The notes beneath the pieces are model-generated. The model worked only from the letters and a program-made list of their open reading frames with translations, ran no database searches and was not told the origin of the DNA. Below, piece by piece: positions 33,921 to 42,826 of a stretch of DNA of 64,000 nucleotides. Position 1 is the stretch's first letter. The number at the start of each line of letters is the position of its first letter. This DNA comes from Desulfobacter sp. (GTDB lineage Bacteria; Desulfobacterota; Desulfobacteria; Desulfobacterales; Desulfobacteraceae). Where the stretch lies: NCBI GenBank assembly GCA_028768525.1, contig CP054837.1, forward strand, positions 3,654,001 through 3,718,000, written 5' to 3'. A program made the position numbers and the translations under genes.

Positions 33921-35486
33921 TTATTTTTCAATCCAGGCATTGGATATATCAATGACACCGTCGCGGATCTCCGGTATCCCCTTGATGGCCTGGTTTGCAA
34001 TGATATGCATCCTGCGTCCGCCGCGGTAGAGCAGGGGGGCATCCGCGTTGAGCTGTTCTGCGATATGGCATAGAATCTTTTTGCGGCGTTGGGTGTCGGT
34101 TTCCGTCTGCTGGGCCATGAGCAGTTCATCCATTTTGGGATTGTCATAGCCGGCGGCATTGATGCGGCTTGCCGAATAAAAATATTTATGAAGATAGGGG
34201 CCGAAATCCGTCATGGGCGGAATGCGCCAGGATGATATATTGTAATTTTTTGAGAAGACACGCTTGACAATGGGAGAGATATCCATCCCCTTTGTTTTGA
34301 CGGTGACGCCGATGCTTTTGCAGAACTGCTGGAGCATCAGGCCAAATTCCCGGCCGCGTTTTGTATTGGTGTGGATGCATTCGATTTCAACCGGTTTCCC
34401 ATATTCTTTGATCAGTGATTTCGCCTTTTCAAGGTCATGGGGTCTGTAGCCCGCATCCCCGCACGATATTTCTTTCCCAAAGGGGTGGTGCGCCAGGGGA
34501 ATGGAATTTTTGTAACTCATCTGTACGTATACGGCCTGGTCCCATGCATGGGCAATGGCCCTGCGGACACGGGGATCATCCAAAGGCGGTTTTGTGGTGT
34601 TGATTAAAGCGGTTTCCGCCCCGCTGGCATCTCCCTGAAAATGGACCAGGGAAGGATTTTTCCGGGCTTGTTCAATAATATGCCCGCGATCCATGAAAAT
34701 TACGTCAATCTGTCCGGATTCCAGGCTTGCGAACCGGGTTTGGTGGTCCGGGACAACCTTGAACAGGATTTGATCAAGATAGGGTTTGCTTTTTTGCCAG
34801 TAGTGCGGGTTTTTCTTTACGACAAACCGGTCTCCTGATTTCCATTCTTTAAAACTGAACGGCCCGGTTCCCACGGGCGCCCTGGACTGGGTATCCTCTT
34901 CAAGGGCCTTGGGAGACATGACATAGCTGTACAATGCCCGCGTATCTGTCAGGATCTTGGGAAATGGCAGCCAGATATGGGACAGTTTGAATTGGACGGT
35001 AAAGGCGTCCTTTTTTTCCACCGAGAGGACCGGGGCGATTGAGGCGCGGCCCCTGAATTTGTTTTCCGGATTCAGGAGCCGGGACCAGTTGTATACCACC
35101 GCATCCGCGTTAAAGGGCGTCCCGTCATGGAACGATACCCCCTGCCGCAGGGCAATGGTCCATGTCTTTCCGTCTTTTGACGCGGTGGCGGAAAGGGCGA
35201 GCACAGGGACCAGATTCCCCTCTGGGTCCGTGTCAAACAGCCGTTCATGTATGGTGCTGTTGGCAATGGCGCCGCAGATGCTCAAGGCATTGATCTTCAG
35301 CGGATCAAACCCGCGGAAATCGTTTTCCGACCCGAAGGTCAATGTACCGCCGTGACTGGCCCCGGCCGCCTTTGCCGGCTGGGGCTGTAACCCGGCCTGA
35401 ATGCAGGCCCAAAACAACAGGCCGAAAAGGATGCAATAAAATTTTACACGTCCTACCCTGGCAGCTTTGGTCTTGTAATTATCCAT
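33921..35486 (-). CDS. Oligopeptide/nickel-type ABC transporter substrate-binding protein (family 5)
   Basis: A 521-residue periplasmic protein with a signal peptide (FYCILFGLLFWACIQAGLQPQPAKA). SBP_bac_5 features include GGTLTFGSENDFRGFDPL, KDGKTWTIALRQGVSFHDGTPFNADAVVYNWSRL in pieces, and FSFKEWKSGDRFVVKKNPHYW. It captures peptides, heme-like or metal-chelate solutes for the downstream permease. It heads the ABC genes after the TetR gene; GGAGAGG precedes the start. Confidence 0.93.
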   Translation of the reverse strand: MDNYKTKAARVGRVKFYCILFGLLFWACIQAGLQPQPAKAAGASHGGTLTFGSENDFRGFDPLKINALSICGAIANSTIHERLFDTDPEGNLVPVLALSATASKDGKTWTIALRQGVSFHDGTPFNADAVVYNWSRLLNPENKFRGRASIAPVLSVEKKDAFTVQFKLSHIWLPFPKILTDTRALYSYVMSPKALEEDTQSRAPVGTGPFSFKEWKSGDRFVVKKNPHYWQKSKPYLDQILFKVVPDHQTRFASLESGQIDVIFMDRGHIIEQARKNPSLVHFQGDASGAETALINTTKPPLDDPRVRRAIAHAWDQAVYVQMSYKNSIPLAHHPFGKEISCGDAGYRPHDLEKAKSLIKEYGKPVEIECIHTNTKRGREFGLMLQQFCKSIGVTVKTKGMDISPIVKRVFSKNYNISSWRIPPMTDFGPYLHKYFYSASRINAAGYDNPKMDELLMAQQTETDTQRRKKILCHIAEQLNADAPLLYRGGRRMHIIANQAIKGIPEIRDGVIDISNAWIEK

Positions 35487-35601
35487 GCGAACCTCTCCTA
35501 TGGGGAATCATGGGTGCACTAGGGCCCCGGAAGCCTGTAATGACCTCTTCCCTTTGATGTTAAAAGCAGGCGCGCCAACAATGGTTATAAAATTGCCTGA
35601 A

Positions 35602-36231
35602 CTATAGTTTTCCTAAGGGTTGAAAATGTTCATCCAGGAACGAAATATCGTCGTCACGGTTGTCATAGGCGTTTTGATACCCTTTCAATATGGCCCGGCT
35701 GCTGACCGTCAGGTATGTTTCAATGGATTCATTATCCGTTAACAATTTTCCGACGCCCTTGCTTACCGTTGTGGCCACGCCCTGGACGAAAATCGCCCTT
35801 GAGTAACGGATCAGCCTGCGCTGTCCCGGGCTGAGCCCTATAAAGCCCTGGTATCCGCTGAGACGGGTGGTGAGAAAGTCCCAGTGTTCCTGCATCATCC
35901 TGCGCTCCAACGCGGGGTTTCGTCCGTCCAGCATACACGCGAAAAGCCGGCTGTTGTCCCTTGCAAAGCAGACATATCCGATGGCCTGGTCAATCCAGGC
36001 GTCACCGGTATATTGCTTTGACTCATAGGTGTTGACCCGTTCCCATGCTTTTTGGATCACCGCGTCTTTAAGTGTCTCCAGGTTTTCAAAATTGGAATAC
36101 ACAGGCATGGTGGAGCACCCCATATGTTTGGCCAAGGCTGTTATGGACAGCTTTTTCCAACCATTTTCTTTTACCATATCAAGCGCGGCTTCAAGAAAGT
36201 CATTGCGTGTTAAATGGGTCTTTTTCGGCAT
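35602..36231 (-). CDS. TetR-family regulator upstream of the ABC operon
   Basis: A 209-residue protein. The helix-turn-helix lies at about residues 10-55 (GWKKLSITALAKHMGCST, MPVYSNFENLETLKDAV). It is 115 bp upstream of the binding protein on the same strand, so it may be cotranscribed with or control the oppABCDF-methyltransferase set. Its own promoter carries repeated GTCTATA words that could be its operator. Confidence 0.9.
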   Translation of the reverse strand: MPKKTHLTRNDFLEAALDMVKENGWKKLSITALAKHMGCSTMPVYSNFENLETLKDAVIQKAWERVNTYESKQYTGDAWIDQAIGYVCFARDNSRLFACMLDGRNPALERRMMQEHWDFLTTRLSGYQGFIGLSPGQRRLIRYSRAIFVQGVATTVSKGVGKLLTDNESIETYLTVSSRAILKGYQNAYDNRDDDISFLDEHFQPLGKL

Positions 36232-36261
36232 AGAATTCCCTGATGGTTTTTGAATAGAGGG

Positions 36262-36304
36262 TCTATAATAGATAGTCTATATAACTATTTTTCTTGTCAG
36301 TCAA
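36262..36304 (-). promoter_or_regulatory. Promoter of the TetR gene with repeated GTCTATA motifs
   Basis: On the minus strand, TTGACT (36299-36304) and TATAGA (36276-36281) are spaced 17 bp. GTCTATA occurs on the plus strand twice (36261-36267 and 36275-36281) over and beside the -10. A tandem ATGTCTAT repeat also lies near 37632-37650. These may be regulator sites. Confidence 0.55.
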
Positions 36305-36477
36305 GAGGGTTACGGTAAAAATTTGTTCTGGGAGGCAGGCTGATGCGGATGGTTGGTTAAACGAAAGGGCGCCGTACCGGTATACGGCGGATTATGAGCT
36401 GCCGGTTGGGATGGACAATGGCCCCCGGAATACGGACAAGGAGTTGCCCTGATGCATTCCGGGGGGCGTTCAAAGAC

Positions 36478-37560
36478 CTAGGTTAACACACAGTCCATCA
36501 GGCCGGAAAGGGGGGCTTCCGGTTCGCAGACCTTGATCAGTCCGGGCATCACCGTGTTCCTGCCGTTGAGTTTTGCCTTGTAGAGCATGGCGTCTGCATC
36601 TTCAATGATCCGGGTGATGTCGGTGTTGGGGGATAGCTCCGCCACCCCGAAACTGGCCGTCACATGGATGTCTGAGCCGTTAAACGGGATGGACATGGCC
36701 GCAATTTTGGCTCTGATGCGGTCCGCCAGTTCCATGGCCCTGTTTTTATCGGTTTCAGGCAGGATCGCAATAAATTCCTCTCCCCCGTACTTGGCCAGGA
36801 GGTCTTCTTTTCTGATATTTTCCCTTACCATGCGGGAGACCTTTTTCAATACTTCGTCCCCACCCAGGTGGCCGTAGGTGTCGTTAACCCGTTTAAAGTG
36901 GTCCAGGTCGAACATGAACACGGAAAGGGGCCGTTTATGGCGCAGGGCCCCGGCGGACTGGCTCAGCAGTTGTCTTTCAAAGGCACGGCGGTTGTAGCAG
37001 CCGGTTAAGGGGTCTATGGCGGCTGCATCGTTGAGGGCCTCGATCTCGATCTGTTTGGACAGGGCGGCGGCGCATCCCTGGAGGATGAGGCGGACCACTT
37101 CGTCGTGGAAGGGGGTGAGCCCTTTTTGGGGCATCATATAGAGGCGGGCGGAACAATTTTCCTCTTTCAGGTCATAGTGAACCAGGGTGTCCAGGCTGAA
37201 TTTTTCCTGGAGTTCTCCCTTTTCAAATTCATGGTTCAGGTAGCGGATATCATCGGCATTGCCCATGTTAAAATCCCTGATCAGGATTTCTTCGATGGAT
37301 GATTTATACATCCTGGGATCCAGCCATACATCCAGGCCGGCCTCTTTTTTGACCACAAAGGCAAACAGCCGGTAGTCCAGGATCTCCTTGAGGCAGTCGG
37401 CCACCTCATTGATGATCCCCTGGGCGCTGGATTTCCGGTTCAGGGCAACAATGTGCCGGCTCAGCTTGTTGTAGGCATCCGCCCGGCGGATTGAAGAGGT
37501 AAACACAAGGCTGAGAACGCCTGACAGGTTCCGGCTGAATTTGTTTATGGTCTTTTTCAT
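36478..37560 (-). CDS. Diguanylate cyclase (GGDEF domain)
   Basis: A 360-residue soluble protein. A GAF-like N-terminal sensory half of about 190 residues is followed by a GGDEF domain with DPLTGCYNRRAFE, the Mg-site FDLDHFKRVNDTYGH, and the active-site loop YGGEEFIAILPE (GGEEF, competent). It makes cyclic di-GMP from GTP. No RxxD inhibitory site is evident just before GGEEF. A sigma-54-type promoter sits 46 bp upstream of the ATG. Confidence 0.94.
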   Translation of the reverse strand: MKKTINKFSRNLSGVLSLVFTSSIRRADAYNKLSRHIVALNRKSSAQGIINEVADCLKEILDYRLFAFVVKKEAGLDVWLDPRMYKSSIEEILIRDFNMGNADDIRYLNHEFEKGELQEKFSLDTLVHYDLKEENCSARLYMMPQKGLTPFHDEVVRLILQGCAAALSKQIEIEALNDAAAIDPLTGCYNRRAFERQLLSQSAGALRHKRPLSVFMFDLDHFKRVNDTYGHLGGDEVLKKVSRMVRENIRKEDLLAKYGGEEFIAILPETDKNRAMELADRIRAKIAAMSIPFNGSDIHVTASFGVAELSPNTDITRIIEDADAMLYKAKLNGRNTVMPGLIKVCEPEAPLSGLMDCVLT

Positions 37561-37605
37561 TGGCTTTCCTTCTCAAAACGCTGTTAACTTCCGAAAAGGA
37601 AATGA

Positions 37606-37621
37606 AGCAAAGGGTGTGCCA
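37606..37621 (-). promoter_or_regulatory. Sigma-54 (-24/-12) promoter for the diguanylate cyclase gene
   Basis: On the minus strand TGGCACACCCTTTGCT has both conserved dinucleotides with correct spacing. It is 46 bp before the ATG at 37560. The paired GGTTAC boxes found at the two other sigma-54 promoters are not seen upstream, so another activator may be used. Confidence 0.75.
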
Positions 37622-37764
37622 ATGGGTGTGTTATGTCTATATGTCTATAGAATACAGGCGGTTGTGGCATTGGGTGCCGATGGGCGGCCCGGGGAAAGGG
37701 GAAAAAACTGCAGTCCTTTCCCACGGGGGGATGTCAGGGTTTTGACAGGTGTGGCGGACGGGGG

Positions 37765-38364
37765 TCAGAGGGTTCCCTTCAGTCCGATGGCCTCGGCCGC
37801 AGGCCTCATGCCCATGATGGTTTCAGTGATCAGTTCGGTGAGCTCCATGTCCAGGAATTCTGCCCCTTTTAGGATGACGCTCCTGTCCACGGCCGCGGCA
37901 AAGCGTTTGTCCTTGAATTTCTTTTTTACGGATTTGGCCTTGATATCCAGGATGCTTTTGGAGGGCCTGACCAGGGCGGCACTGGCCACAAGGCCGGTGA
38001 GTTCGTCAATGGCATAGAGCGTTTTTTCCAGGCGGGTCTCAGGCTTGACATCAGAGCAGATGCCCCAGCCGTGGCTGACAACGGCCCGGATATACTCCTC
38101 GGGCCAGTTATGTTCCCGGAAAAGCTCCACGCATTTGACGCAGTGCTGGTCCGGATACATCTCATAGTCCAGGTCGTGCACCAGACCGATGATTTCCCAC
38201 TTGTCCGCCTCTGCCTCTTCCCCGGATAGCCGGGCAAAATGGCCCATCACCGATTCCACGGTCAGGGCGTGTCGGATCAGTCCCTGTTTTGAGTTGTATT
38301 TTTTAAGCAGTTCAAAGGCGTCTTCCCGGGTCGGTGTGTAGGCACTCATCTCATATACTCCCAT
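37765..38364 (-). CDS. HD-domain phosphohydrolase
   Basis: A 199-residue protein (a start at ATG 38349, MSAYTP, is also possible). The HD fold has IRHALTVESVMGHFAR with the first metal histidine, the HD pair in IIGLVHDLDYEMYPDQH, AVVSHGWG and the final YAIDELTGL. These stand-alone HD proteins are metal-dependent phosphohydrolases of nucleotides or related compounds. No partner gene suggests the substrate. Confidence 0.88.
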   Translation of the reverse strand: MGVYEMSAYTPTREDAFELLKKYNSKQGLIRHALTVESVMGHFARLSGEEAEADKWEIIGLVHDLDYEMYPDQHCVKCVELFREHNWPEEYIRAVVSHGWGICSDVKPETRLEKTLYAIDELTGLVASAALVRPSKSILDIKAKSVKKKFKDKRFAAAVDRSVILKGAEFLDMELTELITETIMGMRPAAEAIGLKGTL

Positions 38365-38424
38365 AGTATTGCAATTTACAGGGTTTAGCGTACAATCAAA
38401 TAACCTTTAACCACCTTAAAGTCA

Positions 38425-39918
38425 ATGGGGCGCGAATTGAACGGGACTGGAAAGACGGAGACAAACACAGCGGCGGCAAAGTTGGGGGCATTGGCTAAAA
38501 TATGGGCAGGCGCAGTGATGGCTTTCGGGATGGCATGCCCCTTTATCCCCCAGTCAACCTTTCTGATTGTCCTTTATCCCTTCCTGGCGCTGAACGGTTT
38601 TTTTCTCTTCCGGCTGGCCCGGCTGGCTAAAGAGGTAAATGAAGAGGGAAATGAAGAGAGGGGGGCAAGGGGGCGGCTGGAACGGGAGCGCGGCGAGATG
38701 GCCCTGGCACTGGAAAGGGAAAAGGCTGCCCAAAAGGAATTAAAAGACAAACTTGCCGGCTCCGAGAAATTGAAAAACCTGGGCCTGCTCGCCGGAAGCG
38801 TGGCCCATGATCTGAACAATATTCTGTCGGGTATCGCCACCTACCCCGAAGTCCTGCTCATGGATGCCAACCTGGATCCCGGTGTCCGCCAGGGGATTCA
38901 GATGATAAAGGATTCGGGCCGGAAGGCCTCTTCCGTTGTCAGCGACCTGCTGACCATATCCAGGGGAAGCCGGGCGGACAAGCAGATTCTCAACATCAAT
39001 ACCGTGATTGAACGATATATGAGGGCGGCGGAATTCCATAAGATCACCAAGACCTATCCCGGGGTGGAGATCGAGGTGGAAACAGAGCCGGAGCTTCTCA
39101 ATATCAGCGGGTCCTATATCCATATTGAAAAGGCGGTAATGAATCTCATGCTCAATGCCGTGGAGGAAACGGCGGCCCGGGAGGGCGGAAAGGTCTCCCT
39201 GTCCACGGCTAATTTTTATGTGGATGAAGGGGAGGACCCAAATCTTTTTGCCGATCTGCCAAGGGGCGAATCGGTGGTGCTGCGCGTCTTTGACAACGGA
39301 TCCGGCATCCCCGAAGACTGCCTGGATAAGATTTTTGACCCCTTCTACACCCAGAAGGAAATGGGGAAGAGCGGCACCGGCCTGGGCCTCACCGTGGTGC
39401 AGAATGCGGTGCAGGACCACAACGGGGCCATCCGGGTGGATTCGGACCATGACGGCACCCGGTTTGAGCTGTATTTTCCAGCCATCCGGGCGGAGCTGCC
39501 CAAAAAGGATAATGGGGCCTCCCTGGATGAGATCCGGGGCAGGGGGGAAACCCTGCTGGTGGTGGATGACCTGGCCAGCCAGCGGAAAATCGCTGCATCC
39601 ATTCTCAAGAAACTGGGCTACCAGGTTTTCACCGTGGCGGACGGGGAAGCTGCGGTGGAATTTGTTAAAACCAATTCAGTGGACCTGCTGGTGCTGGACA
39701 TGATCATGTCACCGGACATTTCCGGCCTTGAAACCTTTAAGCGGATCAGGGAAATCTATCCGGACCAGAGGGCCATTCTTGCCAGTGGACATTCCATGTC
39801 AGAAGATGTATTAAAGGCCCAGGCAATGGGGGCGGGAAGCTTTGTCAAAAAGCCCTATACCATATTAGACATGGGCATTGCCGTTAAAGAAGAACTGGAA
39901 AGGAAGGGACAGGGTTAA
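38425..39918 (+). CDS. Membrane hybrid histidine kinase with C-terminal receiver
   Basis: A 497-residue protein. Two N-terminal hydrophobic helices (WAGAVMAFGMACPFIP, FLIVLYPFLALNGFFLF) are followed by a Glu/Arg/Lys-rich coiled coil. The kinase core has AGSVAHDLNNILSGIATYP with the phospho-histidine and the ATPase boxes NLMLNAVEET, DNGSGIPEDC and GTGLGLTVVQNAV. The receiver has phospho-Asp in DLLVLDMIMSPD. There is no separate sensory domain beyond the membrane part. Its stop is 2 bp before the panC start, so the two may be coupled although they are functionally unrelated. Confidence 0.92.
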   Translation: MGRELNGTGKTETNTAAAKLGALAKIWAGAVMAFGMACPFIPQSTFLIVLYPFLALNGFFLFRLARLAKEVNEEGNEERGARGRLERERGEMALALEREKAAQKELKDKLAGSEKLKNLGLLAGSVAHDLNNILSGIATYPEVLLMDANLDPGVRQGIQMIKDSGRKASSVVSDLLTISRGSRADKQILNINTVIERYMRAAEFHKITKTYPGVEIEVETEPELLNISGSYIHIEKAVMNLMLNAVEETAAREGGKVSLSTANFYVDEGEDPNLFADLPRGESVVLRVFDNGSGIPEDCLDKIFDPFYTQKEMGKSGTGLGLTVVQNAVQDHNGAIRVDSDHDGTRFELYFPAIRAELPKKDNGASLDEIRGRGETLLVVDDLASQRKIAASILKKLGYQVFTVADGEAAVEFVKTNSVDLLVLDMIMSPDISGLETFKRIREIYPDQRAILASGHSMSEDVLKAQAMGAGSFVKKPYTILDMGIAVKEELERKGQG

Positions 39919-39922
39919 GCCG

Positions 39923-40774
39923 ATGGAAATTTTAAAAACAAAAGCGGAGATGCAGGCATGGTCAAAGGAAATGAAACGCCGGGGCAGGACCATCAGTTTT
40001 GTCCCCACCATGGGGTATCTCCACCGGGGCCACATCTCCCTGCTGGAAAAGGGAAAACCCCTGTGTGATGAGCTGGTCTTAAGCATTTTTGTCAATCCCA
40101 CCCAGTTCGGCCCCAATGAAGACCTGGACGCCTATCCCAGTAATATTGAAAATGATTTGAAATTGGCAGAGGCCGCAGGCACCACCGCAGTCTTCCTGCC
40201 TAAAACAGATGAGATGTACGGGGAAAATTACCAGACCCGGGTGGCCCTGGACCACCTGCCCAATTACCTTTGCGGCAAATCCCGGCCCGTCCATTTCAGC
40301 GGGGTGGCCACAGTGGTTACCAAATTGTTCAACATTGTCATGCCCGATGTGGCTGTATTCGGCAAAAAAGATTACCAGCAGCTGCAGATCATCAAGCAAT
40401 TGGTTCAGGATCTGGATTTCGATATTGAGATCATCGGCGGGGAGATCGTCAGAGAGGACGACGGCCTGGCCATGAGTTCCAGAAACGCCTATTTGACACC
40501 GGAACAGCGGAAGACAGCCCTCTGTCTTTCAAAGGCCGTGGCCCTGGCCAAGGAAAAAATTGCAGGTGGGGCCCGTTCTGCCGCTGAGGTTGCCGGTGAA
40601 ATGGCTGACTATATCCACGGCTTTGACCATACCCGGGTGGACTACATTGAATTCTGCGATCCCGTCACCCTTGAACCCATGGCATCCATCGACCGGCAGA
40701 CGGTGCTGGCCATGGCCGTCCAGGTGGGAAAATCCCGGCTGCTGGACAATGCCCTGATTGACCCGCCGGATTAA
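39923..40774 (+). CDS. panC: Pantoate--beta-alanine ligase
   Basis: The start is ATG 39923 (MEILKTKAEMQAWSKEM), giving 283 residues, standard for PanC. It joins pantoate and beta-alanine with ATP to form pantothenate, the last step of vitamin B5 synthesis. The nucleotidyltransferase motifs are FVPTMGYLHRGHISL (HxGH type), FGKKDYQQLQI and the KMSKS-like SSRNAYLTPEQR. The panB and panD partners are not in this window. Confidence 0.97.
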   Translation: MEILKTKAEMQAWSKEMKRRGRTISFVPTMGYLHRGHISLLEKGKPLCDELVLSIFVNPTQFGPNEDLDAYPSNIENDLKLAEAAGTTAVFLPKTDEMYGENYQTRVALDHLPNYLCGKSRPVHFSGVATVVTKLFNIVMPDVAVFGKKDYQQLQIIKQLVQDLDFDIEIIGGEIVREDDGLAMSSRNAYLTPEQRKTALCLSKAVALAKEKIAGGARSAAEVAGEMADYIHGFDHTRVDYIEFCDPVTLEPMASIDRQTVLAMAVQVGKSRLLDNALIDPPD

Positions 40775-41643
40775 TCCAGTACTATCACCACACGGCATTC
40801 TTTTAAGAACCGATGCCGTTCCGTGGCTTTTTCCAGGGCTTTGGCATCGGCCAGGCTCACCACAAGCGCCCCTGTTTTGTCTCCGCCCCGGCGCAATGCC
40901 TTGAACACCAGGGGGTTGGACCCGATCCTGCGGAAGGAGAGCGCCGTGGACATCTCGCATGAATAGGTGACCACTCCATACTGGACGGCGAATTCCCTGC
41001 TCACAAACAGGGAGGAATAGACTTCCCTTCCCTGCTCTCCAACAATTGTGGGGTAGAGAATGGGCTCAAAGCCCAGGCCCCTGGCATCCACAATGAGGCC
41101 GGAATAAAGAATCCGGTTGGACGGGGGCGTGGCATCCGGCAGTGGTTTTCCGGGTTTGGGCTTCTGCTCGCTGATTTTCGGAATCTGCCGGATGTGGTCC
41201 GGCAATACCAGCTGGAGGAAACCGCCGAAGACAGGTGCCTCCATTCGGACTTCCACATCCATGGCTGAGGTATAAATCTGGCGGGTAATGGCGGCGTCCT
41301 GGGCGGTCTTTTCAATGCCCGCCAGGATTACGTCGTGGGAGGAGGCGTATTCCCCCACACTCAAATCCGGGGTGATGGGGATCTGCTTGAGGATGGCGAT
41401 GATGTTCCGGATGGCATGTGCCCTGGCCGAGCCGGGCATGGCCACGGGCTCCCCATCTGGCCCGGCCTCGGGGGCAGCCTTTCCCGTGACCAGAACCTTT
41501 CCCGTACTCCAGTTGACGGCTCCGGTGTCAAATTCCCTGATGCAATGGGAACCGGCGGCGCCTGCCGGTGCTGTCCCGGCGGCCAGGGAGAATCCACAGA
41601 CCAGAATAATAAAGACCAGCCGGATCAGGGGCCTTACCCTCAT
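40771..41643 (-). CDS. Secreted LPP20/FlgT-like protein
   Basis: A 290-residue exported protein with a signal peptide (LIRLVFIILVCGFSLAAGTAPAGAA). The N-terminal ATGKAAP..RAHAIRNIIAIL part and the later RILYSGLIVDARGLGFEPIL, EQGREVYSS fit the LPP20/FlgT-like deltaproteobacterial family. The exact role of these proteins is not known; some relatives belong to flagellar or surface structures. It overlaps the panC end by 4 bp on the opposite strand and starts 2 bp after mobB. Confidence 0.6.
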   Translation of the reverse strand: MRVRPLIRLVFIILVCGFSLAAGTAPAGAAGSHCIREFDTGAVNWSTGKVLVTGKAAPEAGPDGEPVAMPGSARAHAIRNIIAILKQIPITPDLSVGEYASSHDVILAGIEKTAQDAAITRQIYTSAMDVEVRMEAPVFGGFLQLVLPDHIRQIPKISEQKPKPGKPLPDATPPSNRILYSGLIVDARGLGFEPILYPTIVGEQGREVYSSLFVSREFAVQYGVVTYSCEMSTALSFRRIGSNPLVFKALRRGGDKTGALVVSLADAKALEKATERHRFLKECRVVIVLD

Positions 41644-41644
41644 T

Positions 41645-42151
41645 TTAGTTTACCTCCCCGGAAAGAAGGGGGGAGGATTCGATGAAATCCGCCAGGGCCC
41701 TTATATCCTCCGGACCGAACACCGGTACATCGGGCCGGACATCGGAATCCGTCACAAAGGCAATGAGGTCGGGGTCTTCCAGGCAGAGGGGGGCCTTGTG
41801 GGGACCGGCGGTACGGAAGATTTCTATTTTGGGCAGGGCCAGGGTTTTAAAACCTTCGCCGATGATGAGATCTGCATCCTTTAAATAGGCGCGGATTTTC
41901 TGGATATGGGAGCGTTCATCGTTTTTGACCAGGGCCACCCGGGTGTCCGTGACCACGAGGGTGGCGTCTGCGCCGGCTTTTTTATGCCGCCAGGAGTCCT
42001 TGCCCTCCTTATCAAAATCAAAATTGTCATGGGCGTGTTTCACCGATCCAATGGAGAGGCCCCGGGCGGTGAGTTCCCGGATCAGTTTTTCAACCAGGGT
42101 GGTCTTGCCTGAGTTGGATTTGCCGACGATTAATACTATCTGAGGGGTCAT
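41645..42151 (-). CDS. mobB: Molybdopterin-guanine dinucleotide biosynthesis adaptor protein
   Basis: A 168-residue P-loop GTPase with Walker A VGKSNSGKTTLVEKLI, then VKHAHDNFDFDKEGKDSWRH and GADATLVVT, all diagnostic of MobB. It helps build the bis-MGD form of the molybdenum cofactor, used by formate dehydrogenases and other DMSO-reductase enzymes; this fits the modABC transporter at 14.6-16.8 kb. It is the last conserved gene before the accessory island. Confidence 0.93.
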   Translation of the reverse strand: MTPQIVLIVGKSNSGKTTLVEKLIRELTARGLSIGSVKHAHDNFDFDKEGKDSWRHKKAGADATLVVTDTRVALVKNDERSHIQKIRAYLKDADLIIGEGFKTLALPKIEIFRTAGPHKAPLCLEDPDLIAFVTDSDVRPDVPVFGPEDIRALADFIESSPLLSGEVN

Positions 42152-42246
42152 TTGTTTTATCGTTTATGGTTAATAAAGTAGTTAAAGATAGGATTGCTCT
42201 TCCTTAAAGTCAAGCCGGTGAGCACTTGATCCAACCGGGGCTGAAA

Positions 42247-42279
42247 ACAGAAAACGGGCTTGAATTGCCCGTTTTCTGT
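42247..42279 (-). terminator. Strong hairpin terminator at the island edge
   Basis: ACAGAAAACGGGC and GCCCGTTTTCTGT pair perfectly over 13 bp with a 7-nt loop. On the minus strand the stem is followed by a T-rich run, so it would stop leftward transcripts from the cassette array before mobB. Confidence 0.75.
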
Positions 42280-42531
42280 AAAAAAGCAAGCCATTGACTG
42301 CCTTGCATATAATTTGCGATCAAAAAGATCAATTTCCACCCGAAGGTGTTTCACTGTTTCGAACGCCGCACAGGGACTCGAACCCTCCGGCTCAGCAAAG
42401 TCGCGGACCCGGATACCGTCAACCTAACGTGCTTGAATTTCAAGATTATCCCAATGGGGAACCGGTGTCAATGGTTTTTCTGAGAGGCAGAATGACCACC
42501 GGCCCGAATGGGGTGCCCGGCCTGATTGATC

Positions 42532-42640
42532 AATTTTAAGCGGCTCTAAACTTGCTCCGTAAAAATCCCTTAAACTCGTCCTTCGTCCTCAGACAAAAGT
42601 GATTTTTTAACTCCGCTGCATTAAGAGCCGCTATAAAATT
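42532..42640. repeat. 109-bp inverted-repeat element (MITE-like)
   Basis: AATTTTAAGCGGCTCTAAA at the left end is matched by the inverted AATTTTATAGCGGCTCTTAA at the right end, with further imperfect complementarity inside. It lies in the 675-bp gene-free stretch 42152-42826. Its TATAGCGG-type termini recall the element at 12471-12573. No coding potential was seen. Confidence 0.65.
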
Positions 42641-42744
42641 GCAATCTGATGGCACGGCCACCCCATCCGGGCCTCAGCGGCAGTCTTGATAATTGTGCCT
42701 TAACCCAAAAGGCCATGTATAAAGCATGCCCTGATTCGGCACAG

Positions 42745-42820
42745 AGGAACGAATACCCCGGAGAGCGGTATCAGGTGCTTTGGAATTTCCCTGACAAAGC
42801 AGGATACCCATGTCGTAATG
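42745..42820 (-). other. Weak attC-like hairpin (distal end of cassette array)
   Basis: GGTATC-AGGTGCTTTG and CAAAGCAGGATACC pair with a small bulge just downstream of the 171-residue membrane protein gene. The outer core sites are poorly preserved apart from a CGTTCC. It may be a degenerate attC closing the last cassette. Confidence 0.3.
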
Positions 42821-42826
42821 TGCTCT

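Noticed and set aside
42360..42440. A tRNA-like 3' segment on the minus strand (GGGTTCGAGTCCC with flanking G/C-rich sequence)
   Set aside because: No matching acceptor 5' strand, D-arm or anticodon stem could be folded around it, so it is not a tRNA gene. It might be a relic or chance match.
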